Of a stretch of DNA of 5,517 bases, positions 1-5,497 are shown one piece after another. Origin of the DNA: Gammaproteobacteria bacterium (GTDB lineage Bacteria; Pseudomonadota; Gammaproteobacteria; Pseudomonadales; Azotimanducaceae); the NCBI GenBank assembly GCA_026706425.1, contig JAPOYW010000042.1, forward strand, positions 1-5,517, in the 5' to 3' direction. The stretch's first letter is position 1. The number at the start of each line of letters is the position of its first letter. The position numbers and the translations under genes are program-made. The notes below the pieces were generated by a model, which saw only the letters and a program-made list of their open reading frames with translations, ran no database searches and was not told the origin of the DNA.

Positions 1-157
1 GCTTCGCAGCCGGGGTCGCCCCCGCACCACGCAACACTCGGTTCCGGCTGGTCGGCCAACCTTGGCCGGTCAGGACTCTCACCTGCTGGGTCGCAGAGAA
101 GGTTTCCGTCATGTCGCTACATGGCTTCCTCCTTCACCAGGCTTTGCCTGGCGCAAC
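1..157 (-). mobile_element. Probable 5' portion of a group II intron (structured RNA), running off the left edge
   Basis: No credible gene lies here; the short plus-strand frame from 62 is low-complexity arginine/proline-rich and unlike any protein I know. Read on the minus strand, the stretch folds into consecutive hairpins: CCAGGC/GCCTGG (137-142 with 146-151), GAAGG/CCTTC (131-135 with 98-102) enclosing CATGT/ACATG (119-123 with 110-114), CGGCCAA/TTGGCCG (62-68 with 53-59) and GGGG/CCCC (19-22 with 12-15). Between them, at 83-73, is GGTGAGAGTCC, close to the GGTGAAAGTCC element common near the 5' end of bacterial group II introns. The putative 5' end, around 157, reads GTTGCGCC, which only loosely resembles the GUGYG consensus. 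The reverse transcriptase and domains V/VI would lie left of position 1. This rests on motif memory and hand-drawn pairing, so another structured repeat is possible. Confidence 0.42.
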
Positions 158-160
158 ACA

Positions 161-189
161 AGGGTTGCCCCTACGGCCGTGGCGAAGGG
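161..189 (-). repeat. Imperfect direct repeat, copy 1
   Basis: This copy, AGGGTTGCCCCTACGG followed by CCGTGGCGAAGGG on the plus strand, matches 231-261 with a few substitutions and two one-base gaps. Read on the minus strand the core is GTAGGGGCAACCCT, a small GGG/CCC hairpin. It extends into an imperfect palindrome, GGGGCAAC...GTTGCGCC, reaching about 152. Short GTAGGGGCRACCC-type elements recur in intergenic regions of many environmental bacterial genomes. The copy abuts the putative group II intron end. Confidence 0.6.
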
Positions 190-219
190 CCCAGCACGAA
201 CAGCTGAACGGCGACCGCG

Positions 220-241
220 AGGGTCGTCTCAGGGTCGTCCC
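220..241. repeat. Tandem 11-bp duplication
   Basis: AGGGTCGTCTC (220-230) is followed at once by AGGGTCGTCCC (231-241), differing at one base. The second unit is also the start of the longer repeat copy at 231-261, so the duplication looks like local slippage of the repeat head. Confidence 0.6.
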
Positions 242-261
242 TACGGGCCGGTGACGAAGGG
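231..261 (-). repeat. Imperfect direct repeat, copy 2, containing the stop codon of the large minus-strand gene
   Basis: AGGGTCGTCCCTACGGGCC followed by GGTGACGAAGGG on the plus strand aligns with 161-189, sharing the AGGGT, CCCTACGG and CGAAGGG blocks. On the minus strand the TAG at 243-241 lies inside the GTAGGGACGACCCT core, so the repeat supplies the last few codons (FVTGP) and the stop of the large secreted protein. The AGGG/CCCT arms could form a very small hairpin after the stop, but there is no T-tract, so I do not call it a terminator. Confidence 0.6.
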
Positions 262-780
262 GGCGCGGACGACCTGTACGGTGTAGTTTCTTCTCGCCTC
301 GCCGTCTTCGGCAGTGACCAGGATTTCGAGTGTGTTCATCCCAACCGCGAGATCCATCTGGTGGCCATCGGCGTTCGCATCGGCATCGTCCGGGCCGATT
401 GCATACGTAGCCCCTGAAGCCGCCGCCGCCGATACCGTCGTTCGCGCGACCTGCGGCCCCACGGCAGTCTCGTATTCGGTAATGCCGGGTTTGACATCCA
501 GATCGACACCGTTCAGTTCGAGTTCCAGCAACGTGGCATCGCTCGATCGGACAACCGGTTCGTCGCCGATCGAGAAGCTGACCACAAGCGGCTCGCCCGA
601 GACCCCGCCAAGGTCGTTCGCCGAATAAGGCGTGGCTCGCAGTGTGTATTCGCCTGCCGGCGCGTCGCCGAGGACGCGGAACACGTAGGGTGCATCGTTG
701 TCGGTATGCGTCTCGTCGGCACCATCGACAGTCAGCCCCACGCTCCGCACGTCATCTGGATTCCTGACTTCGACGCGAAT
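241..780 (-). CDS. C-terminal fragment of the frameshifted secreted protein (Ig-like second half plus cadherin-like beta-sandwich)
   Basis: This is the 3' part of the gene that starts at 3191, displaced by one frame. Homologous-looking sequence begins at 780, reading IRVEVRNPDDVRSVGLTVDG. A free-standing call would begin at GTG 750, but no ribosome-binding site or signal sequence supports an independent gene. The first ~70 residues complete an Ig-like module with the hallmarks APYVFRVLGD, GEYTLRATPYS and an FSI-type end. The last ~95 residues match the cadherin-like beta-sandwich pattern (PF12733 type): DATLLELELNG, a GITEYE turn, VGMNTLEILVTAEDG and a closing NYTVQVVR strand. Such domains cap large extracellular bacterial proteins and probably mediate adhesion or anchoring. 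Restoring one base between about 780 and 790 gives a continuous product of about 983 residues from GTG 3191 to TAG 241. The TAG sits in a repeat copy. Confidence 0.75.
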   Translation of the reverse strand: MRVEVRNPDDVRSVGLTVDGADETHTDNDAPYVFRVLGDAPAGEYTLRATPYSANDLGGVSGEPLVVSFSIGDEPVVRSSDATLLELELNGVDLDVKPGITEYETAVGPQVARTTVSAAAASGATYAIGPDDADANADGHQMDLAVGMNTLEILVTAEDGEARRNYTVQVVRAPFVTGP

Positions 781-3191
781 CCCGTGGTTTCCACAACGGC
801 ATCCAGGGCGAGGCGCTTGCCCTGGGGTATCGGCTGCAGATCTTGCAGAGTCGCGTCGTCGAACAACATGAACCCAGTGACTGCCATGCCGTCGGCATTG
901 ATGTCCACCACGAGGCGGTCGTCCGCCAGGGTGGCGCCGGTGGGCGACGACAGGCGGATCTCGAACTGTTCCGCGAGTTCTTCGTCGTTGTCCTCCAACA
1001 ACGGCACGACGATGGTCCGCGCCGTTGCGTCGCCGTGAGCCCAGGACAATCGACCGGGTGCGACTTCCACGTAGTCCGAGCCCGGCGAGGCGGACAACGG
1101 GCCGACCTCGTAGTCGACCGACACCGGACCCAATGGACTTCCCAAACGCTGCACGGTCGCGATCAGCCGTTTGGAGGTCTCGTCGATGGCGATCTGCGTC
1201 TCGGCGAAACCGACGGATGCTCCCCGGCCGGGATCGGCAACAAACACGTAGGCCATATTGATGTCCGCCAGCACGGCACCGCCGGCGGGATTGCTGAGTC
1301 GGACGAAGGCGCGCTCTATCGGCTCGGCCACGTCGTCGCGAAGCAGCGGAACGGATAGGCTCTGTACATCGATGGAATGGCCTTCCGAGGGGGGCCAGTA
1401 CAACGTTCCGGAGGAGGTCGTCAAATCCGTTTCCCCTGCCGAACCGGCGAAAACGGCATAGTCCACGGAGACGGTTCCGCCGGCACCACGACGGAAAACC
1501 TCGATCGACAAACCCTCGCCCTCTTCGCCGCCGAAGGCAGTGGACGCGAATCCGACTTGGACGTGGTCCGACGACCGCGTGCGATCCCCTACGACGTAGA
1601 GCCCACCCCGGATGTCGCTGATCAGGACGCTACCGCCCGGCAGGAAGGGGTAGACCCCCCAAGCACCACCGTAGTACTTGTCGTCGGAAGCCGGATGGGT
1701 GTCGAACAAACCGACCTCGACAGGCTCCAGCGGATCGGTGATGTCCAGCACCGTGAGACCCCGCGAATACGTCGACATGTAGTAGCGATTGCCGCGTACG
1801 TAGCCGTTGTGGTCGATGGCTGCCGTCGGGCCCGTCCATATGTGAACGAGTTCGGGGTTTTGGAGGTCGGCGAGATCGAACACACGAACCGTGGTATTGA
1901 GATCCGCATTGCGCTCATCGAACTCGTCGTGCACGAACAGGAACCGGCCGTCCTCGGACCACCAACCCGAATGCACATACCCCGCGTTGTCATAGGTCGT
2001 GGAACTCAGTAATTCGGGTGCGCGCTGTTCGCTGTAGTCCCAGATCTCGATGTCCGTTTCGTTGAAGTCCAGAAGGACCTCGCAGACATCCATTTTCGCC
2101 TTGCAGGCGGCGGCGCGGTCGTCGTCGACCAACATCGAGGTGGCATCATGACTATAGCCGCCGCCCGTGGCGGCAACCTGCCGCGCGCTTAAGGGGTCCC
2201 GCACGTCGAATGACCGCGCCGCGCCGCTATTGATCGGGCTTCCCAGCACCTGCAACACGGGCGGAGCGCGAGACTCGTCCAACGGCACACCGGTGGTGTA
2301 GTCCACGTTGCTGACGTAGACGTTGTGGGCGGACGTGTCGGAGCGCCGGGCGAGTCGCACGTGGTTCGGTAGTCCCGTGAGGTCGACAACGACGAGCCGG
2401 CCACCATATTCGGTGCTGACGTACGCGTAGGTGTTCCAACGGTCCTCGGCAACGTCGTAGCGTTGCGTCACCTTAACGTCCCGCCAACCGGAGAGTGCTC
2501 CAGGCACGGTCCCGACTTCGAACGGTGCCGTCGGGTCGGTGACGTCGACCACCGCAAGGCCGTTCATCATGCCGAGAAGCGCGTATTCCCGTTGGGTGTT
2601 GAGGTCGACGAATCCCCAGACATCCGCAATGCTGGCTGGACTCGACGACAGATCGCTCCGTGCCAAGTGGTAGAGCAGGTCGACGTCTTTGCACGGGTAC
2701 CCGCCAGCGACGTTGTCGCTACAAGGTGCGGCGCCCTGCCCGACCTGAGTGACTTCGAAGCCATCAATAGCGGCGCTCGCAGTCGCGTCGATCATCTTCC
2801 GGTCGGCGACGACATGGAACCCCAGTGCGTCCAGATGAGCTCGGAAGGCAACGGGCACCCCGGTCAAGGATGTTCGATTGGTCTCCGGCGACTGCAGCAG
2901 GAAGTGGTCGAAGCGATCAAAACCGCCTCGCACGTCCACCGCGCCCGCCACGACTACCAAGGCATCACCAACGTCGGATAGCTGATAGGACCCGCCAGCC
3001 ACCCGCACCTGGTCGCCCTTGCCAGCCACGGAGAGGGCATATTGAATGGTCCGGCAAGGCCGCACGGGCAGCGAGCAGTCTCCGCGGTCCTCGCCTTGTT
3101 GGGCGACATACCGGGGTATAGCATCGTCGCCGCGTGCGACGTCGGCGAGCAGTAGCGGGACGAACAACGCTATGACCAGAGCGCGGGTCAC
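732..3191 (-). CDS. Secreted choice-of-anchor B family protein with two Calx-beta domains (N-terminal ~820 residues, frameshifted at the end)
   Basis: The start chosen is GTG 3191-3189, preceded by GGAG five bases upstream and followed by a Sec signal peptide (MTRALVIALFVPLLLADVARG, cut near residue 21). The frame stays open further upstream, but that is only antisense to the mbnP gene. Residues ~27-110 resemble the start of right-handed beta-helix proteins (YVAQQG, CSLPVRPCRTIQYAL, VRVAGGSYQ, VDVRGGFD). Residues ~170-535 are a choice-of-anchor B domain with LVIVD-like strands: GLAVVDVTDPTAP, GRLVVVDLTGLPNH, SHDATSML, GLTVLDITDPLEP and GGLYVVGD. Residues ~545-655 and ~658-766 are two Calx-beta domains (VSVDYAV...LYWPPSEG...VRLSNPAGG; VSVDYEV...LSWAHGD...IRLSSPTGA). 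Calx-beta folds often bind calcium and mediate adhesion. An Ig-like module (VTGFMLFDDATLQD) follows and is cut by a one-base shift near 780-790; translation then runs out of frame to TGA at 734-732. No enzymatic motif is visible; the function is probably cell-surface or extracellular. Confidence 0.85.
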   Translation of the reverse strand: MTRALVIALFVPLLLADVARGDDAIPRYVAQQGEDRGDCSLPVRPCRTIQYALSVAGKGDQVRVAGGSYQLSDVGDALVVVAGAVDVRGGFDRFDHFLLQSPETNRTSLTGVPVAFRAHLDALGFHVVADRKMIDATASAAIDGFEVTQVGQGAAPCSDNVAGGYPCKDVDLLYHLARSDLSSSPASIADVWGFVDLNTQREYALLGMMNGLAVVDVTDPTAPFEVGTVPGALSGWRDVKVTQRYDVAEDRWNTYAYVSTEYGGRLVVVDLTGLPNHVRLARRSDTSAHNVYVSNVDYTTGVPLDESRAPPVLQVLGSPINSGAARSFDVRDPLSARQVAATGGGYSHDATSMLVDDDRAAACKAKMDVCEVLLDFNETDIEIWDYSEQRAPELLSSTTYDNAGYVHSGWWSEDGRFLFVHDEFDERNADLNTTVRVFDLADLQNPELVHIWTGPTAAIDHNGYVRGNRYYMSTYSRGLTVLDITDPLEPVEVGLFDTHPASDDKYYGGAWGVYPFLPGGSVLISDIRGGLYVVGDRTRSSDHVQVGFASTAFGGEEGEGLSIEVFRRGAGGTVSVDYAVFAGSAGETDLTTSSGTLYWPPSEGHSIDVQSLSVPLLRDDVAEPIERAFVRLSNPAGGAVLADINMAYVFVADPGRGASVGFAETQIAIDETSKRLIATVQRLGSPLGPVSVDYEVGPLSASPGSDYVEVAPGRLSWAHGDATARTIVVPLLEDNDEELAEQFEIRLSSPTGATLADDRLVVDINADGMAVTGFMLFDDATLQDLQPIPQGKRLALDAVVETTGFASKSGIQMTCGAWG

Positions 3192-3196
3192 GAATA

Positions 3197-3200
3197 CTCC
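3197..3200 (-). promoter_or_regulatory. Ribosome-binding site of the large secreted protein
   Basis: On the minus strand GGAG stands five bases before GTG 3191. This site and the signal peptide right after it decide the start among the many in-frame codons upstream. Confidence 0.6.
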
Positions 3201-3212
3201 GGCAACCCGTTG

Positions 3213-4028
3213 ATGGGATCGCAAATTACCAAAACGGCACCGACCACGCAGCTTCCAGGCCGCACGGACATCCCATCCCGGATACGCCCGCGCCGCCTCG
3301 TCGGTTGGATGTTGGCAACCGTCACGCTTGGTCTCGGCGCTTGCCATCCAGACGAGACCTCCGTCAGGCTCGCCTTCGAGATGCGCTCGACCCGGGCGGA
3401 CGACGCCCGGTTGAGCTTCTACGTATCCGATCTGGCGATGATCCAAGGGCAGGGACGCGTCGTGCCGGTACGTCTCGATGCGAATGCATGGCAGAACGAC
3501 GGCACAGCCATGGTCGCGCTCGGCGGCAAGACCGAGAACGCTGTCGTGTTCGGCAAGGTCGCCAGTGGTCACTACGAGGCCATCGAATTTTTGCTTGGCG
3601 TCCCGTTCGAGCGGAATCACGGCAACCCTCTGGCCGCCGCGCCGCCCCTCAACGTGCCTGCGATGTTCTGGACCTGGCAGTCCGGCTACAAGTTCGTCCG
3701 CCTCGCCATCGGCAACGACTGGTCCTTCCACCTCGGCAGCACCGGATGCGTTTCCGCTTCCGCAGTGCGCCCACCCGACGAGCCGTGCCGGGAACCCAAC
3801 GCCGCACGCATTCGCCTCGCGAGCGATGCGCCGGAGGCCGGGACCATCGCCGTCGACCTCGATGCCCTTCTGGCGCACATCGACACGACGGTGGATGACA
3901 ATTGCATGGTGGCCTACGCCGAGAGCGAGGCATGCCGCAGCCTGTTGGCCAATCTCGGTTTGGATCCTGCCACCGGGCGGTGCCTCGACGACTGCAGTGC
4001 CCAGACGGTGTTCCGTTTCGCGCCGTGA
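3213..4028 (+). CDS. mbnP: MbnP family copper-binding (lipo)protein, partner of MbnH
   Basis: This 271-residue protein belongs to the MbnP family (metallo-mystery pair, four-Cys motif). In characterised members a tryptophan is oxidised to kynurenine by MbnH, giving a copper-binding periplasmic protein. ATG 3213 is used; an in-frame TTG sits just before it, and neither has a clear ribosome-binding site. The N-terminus is long, with basic RPRR before a hydrophobic stretch and a good lipobox LGAC, so Cys44 is probably lipidated. The family core follows: VRLAFEM, LSFYVSDL, VVFGKV...YEAIEFLLGVPFERNH, then MFWTWQSGYKFVRL with W153 and W155, and W170 before the GSTGC motif. Six cysteines follow the lipobox: C179 and C192, then C231, C241, C257 and C261 near the C-terminus. 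Trp93, 153, 155 and 170 are candidate modification sites; I cannot say which is used. The stop overlaps the mbnH start by four bases (GTGA), so the two are translationally coupled. No methanobactin gene is nearby. Confidence 0.92.
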   Translation: MGSQITKTAPTTQLPGRTDIPSRIRPRRLVGWMLATVTLGLGACHPDETSVRLAFEMRSTRADDARLSFYVSDLAMIQGQGRVVPVRLDANAWQNDGTAMVALGGKTENAVVFGKVASGHYEAIEFLLGVPFERNHGNPLAAAPPLNVPAMFWTWQSGYKFVRLAIGNDWSFHLGSTGCVSASAVRPPDEPCREPNAARIRLASDAPEAGTIAVDLDALLAHIDTTVDDNCMVAYAESEACRSLLANLGLDPATGRCLDDCSAQTVFRFAP

Positions 4029-5161
4029 ACGCCATCCGTTTCACCGCCGGATCGGCGTTGTCCGTGACGTTGGTCTGCGGTGGCTGCGGAACCCCCGACG
4101 AGTACGAGTGGAACATCCCGGAGGGGTTCCCGAAGCCCGCGGTGCCCGAGAACAACCCGATGACGCCTGCCAAGGTCGAACTCGGCCGACACCTGTTCTA
4201 CGACCCCCGGCTTTCGGGAAACGGCACGCAGGCCTGCTCGACCTGCCACCGACCCGAGTTCGCATTCACCGAACCGCGCAAGCGAGCCGTGGGTTCGACG
4301 GGTGGCGTCAATCGGCGTAACACGCTCGCACTCGTCAACGCGGCCTACAACGACACCCTGATGTGGGCGCATCCCGGAATCACGACCATCGAACAACAGG
4401 TGTTGGTCCCCATGTTCGGCGACAACCCCGTGGAACTCGGTATCGCCGGCCACGAACGCGAGGTCCTCGGGCGCTTCCGGGAAGATCCCGTCTACCACCA
4501 GCTCTTTGGCGACGCGTTCCCAGATGGCGAGCCCTTGGCGTTCACCCACATCGTCGATGCGCTCGCGTGTTTCGTCCGATCACTGGTCTCCTTCGAGTCG
4601 CCGTTCGACGCCTACGCGTACGCGGGGCAGGACGATGCGCTCGATACGGTGGCGATCAACGGTCTGCAGCTCTTCTTCTCGGAACGATTCGAGTGTCATC
4701 ATTGCCACGGCGGCTTCAACTTCACCCAGTCGAGCACACACCAGAGCGTCGCCATCCTCGACAACGCATTCCACAACACGGGGCTCTACAACGTCGGCGG
4801 CGAAAACGCCTATCCGCGTGAAGACCAGGGATTGCACGACCTGACCGGCGATCCTGGCGATCGGGGCGCCTTCCGGGCACCGACCTTGCGCAACGTCGCC
4901 CTCACGGCGCCGTACATGCACGACGGCAGCTTGCCCGACCTCGGCGCGGTGCTCGACTTCTATGCCGCCGGCGGACGCAACATCGAGAGCGGCCGACACG
5001 CGGGCGACGGACGCGCCAACACCTACAAGAGCCAGTTCGTCCAAGGGTTCGACATGACGCCGACGGAACGTGTCGAACTTCTCGCGTTTCTTGAAGCCTT
5101 GACGGACCCGACGTTCGCGACACGGCCTGAATACCAGAGCCCCTCCAGGGGAGACCGTTGA
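4025..5161 (+). CDS. mbnH: MbnH family di-heme c-type enzyme (MauG/cytochrome c peroxidase superfamily)
   Basis: This 378-residue protein is a di-heme enzyme of the MauG/bacterial cytochrome c peroxidase superfamily. The MbnH subfamily forms a high-valent bis-Fe(IV) state and oxidises a tryptophan of MbnP to kynurenine in the periplasm. Two heme motifs are clear: CSTCH (C71, C74, H75) and CHHCH (C224, C227, H228). Subfamily features include YEWNIPEGFPKP near residue 27, NPMTPAKVELGRHLFYDPRLSGNG just before heme 1 (P45 to G67), the EFAFTEPR segment, LMWAHPG with W114, QQVLVPMFGDNPVELG, and the C-terminal TAPYMHDGSLPDLG (Y297-M298-H299). W114 may be the inter-heme tryptophan, by analogy with MauG. 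The start GTG 4025 gives the usual length and overlaps the mbnP stop as GTGA. An upstream in-frame ATG lies inside mbnP and would add unrelated residues. The N-terminus (ALSVTLVCGGC) is a short export signal; Cys21 might be lipidated, though the lipobox is imperfect. Maturation needs the cytochrome c assembly system, which is not in view. Confidence 0.94.
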   Translation: MNAIRFTAGSALSVTLVCGGCGTPDEYEWNIPEGFPKPAVPENNPMTPAKVELGRHLFYDPRLSGNGTQACSTCHRPEFAFTEPRKRAVGSTGGVNRRNTLALVNAAYNDTLMWAHPGITTIEQQVLVPMFGDNPVELGIAGHEREVLGRFREDPVYHQLFGDAFPDGEPLAFTHIVDALACFVRSLVSFESPFDAYAYAGQDDALDTVAINGLQLFFSERFECHHCHGGFNFTQSSTHQSVAILDNAFHNTGLYNVGGENAYPREDQGLHDLTGDPGDRGAFRAPTLRNVALTAPYMHDGSLPDLGAVLDFYAAGGRNIESGRHAGDGRANTYKSQFVQGFDMTPTERVELLAFLEALTDPTFATRPEYQSPSRGDR

Positions 5162-5169
5162 TTTCCGCA

Positions 5170-5198
5170 GTCGACTAGCCGATTGTCGGCTACGCGAC
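5170..5198. promoter_or_regulatory. Intergenic inverted repeat (hairpin) between mbnH and the transporter gene
   Basis: TAGCCGA (5176-5182) and TCGGCTA (5186-5192) form a perfect 7-bp stem with a TTG loop, flanked by GTCG (5170-5173) and CGAC (5195-5198) that pair beyond a 2x2 internal loop. It fills most of the 50-bp gap after mbnH and ends 13 bases before the transporter start. There is no T-tract, so a classical terminator is unlikely. An operator, an RNA processing site or an attenuating hairpin all fit. Confidence 0.5.
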
Positions 5199-5211
5199 AA
5201 ACCGGACACCC

Positions 5212-5478
5212 ATGAACGCAGCAGCCGAACCCGCCCGCAGCGAGCTTCTCGGACATCCGACTGGCCTTTTCATCTGCTTCGCCACGGAAATGTGGGAGCG
5301 GTTCAGCTTCTACGGCATGCGGGCGCTCCTGGTGCTCTACCTCACGCAGCATTTCCTGTTCGACGATGGGGTCTCGGCGGGCGTCGTCGCCACCTACGGT
5401 TCGCTGGTCTACCTGATGCCGATCATCGGCGGCTTCATCGCGGACCGGTATCTCGGGTTTCGCCGGGTTGCTCGATGA
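5212..5478 (+). CDS. POT/PTR2 family proton-coupled oligopeptide transporter, N-terminal part (truncated or frameshifted)
   Basis: The 88-residue product has the unmistakable start of a POT (PTR2) major-facilitator transporter, which brings di- and tripeptides into the cytoplasm with protons. The cytoplasmic lead GHPTGLFICF runs into the POT signature FATEMWERFSFYGMRALLVLYL (residues ~22-43, TM1, containing the ExxER proton-coupling motif as EMWER). TM2 follows as YGSLVYLMPIIGGFIADRYLGFRR (residues ~63-86), ending in the MFS loop ADRYLG. A full member has about 450-500 residues and 12-14 helices, so only one sixth is present. The frame closes at TGA 5478 after RRVAR, where TM3 should begin. 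The next 39 bases are AT-richer and continue the protein in no frame I recognise. The break could be a frameshift, an insertion junction or an assembly edge. A weak GGA lies seven bases before ATG 5212. Confidence 0.85.
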   Translation: MNAAAEPARSELLGHPTGLFICFATEMWERFSFYGMRALLVLYLTQHFLFDDGVSAGVVATYGSLVYLMPIIGGFIADRYLGFRRVAR

Positions 5479-5497
5479 TGATCTTTCCAATCATCAT
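5475..5497. repeat. Perfect 8-bp inverted repeat at the transporter break
   Basis: ATGATGAT (5475-5482) and ATCATCAT (5490-5497) are separated by the 7-base loop CTTTCCA and followed by TTT. The first arm contains the TGA that ends the transporter frame. The stem is AT-rich, so it would be a weak terminator. It may instead mark an insertion boundary or an artefact at the sequence end. Confidence 0.45.

Noticed and set aside
1..240. CRISPR array from the short repeats at 161-261
   Set aside because: Only two imperfect copies with different internal gaps, no regular spacers and no cas genes.
62..286. Short plus-strand open frame of 74 codons
   Set aside because: Arginine/proline-rich translation, no ribosome-binding site, overlaps the repeats and the end of the large minus-strand gene.
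732..734. Programmed -1 frameshifting to explain the split secreted protein
   Set aside because: No canonical slippery heptamer or following stem is visible at 778-794; a one-base loss in a homopolymer is simpler.
843..2981. Several long plus-strand open frames opposite the large gene (843-1358, 1377-2012, 2463-2981)
   Set aside because: High GC content keeps antisense frames open; their translations show no domains, while the minus strand shows continuous recognisable domains.
3192..3878. Minus-strand frame extending the large secreted protein upstream by more than 200 residues to an ATG at 3878
   Set aside because: It is fully antisense to mbnP, lacks any domain pattern, and would bury the clear signal peptide that starts at GTG 3191 behind a good ribosome-binding site.
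3902..4024. Upstream in-frame ATG that would lengthen MbnH by 41 residues
   Set aside because: The added residues lie inside mbnP in another frame and hide the export signal; GTG 4025 gives the normal start with a 4-nt overlap.
3914..5490. Long minus-strand frames opposite mbnH and the transporter (3914-4549, 4580-5209, 5023-5490)
   Set aside because: They are shadows of clearly identified genes and have no family pattern.
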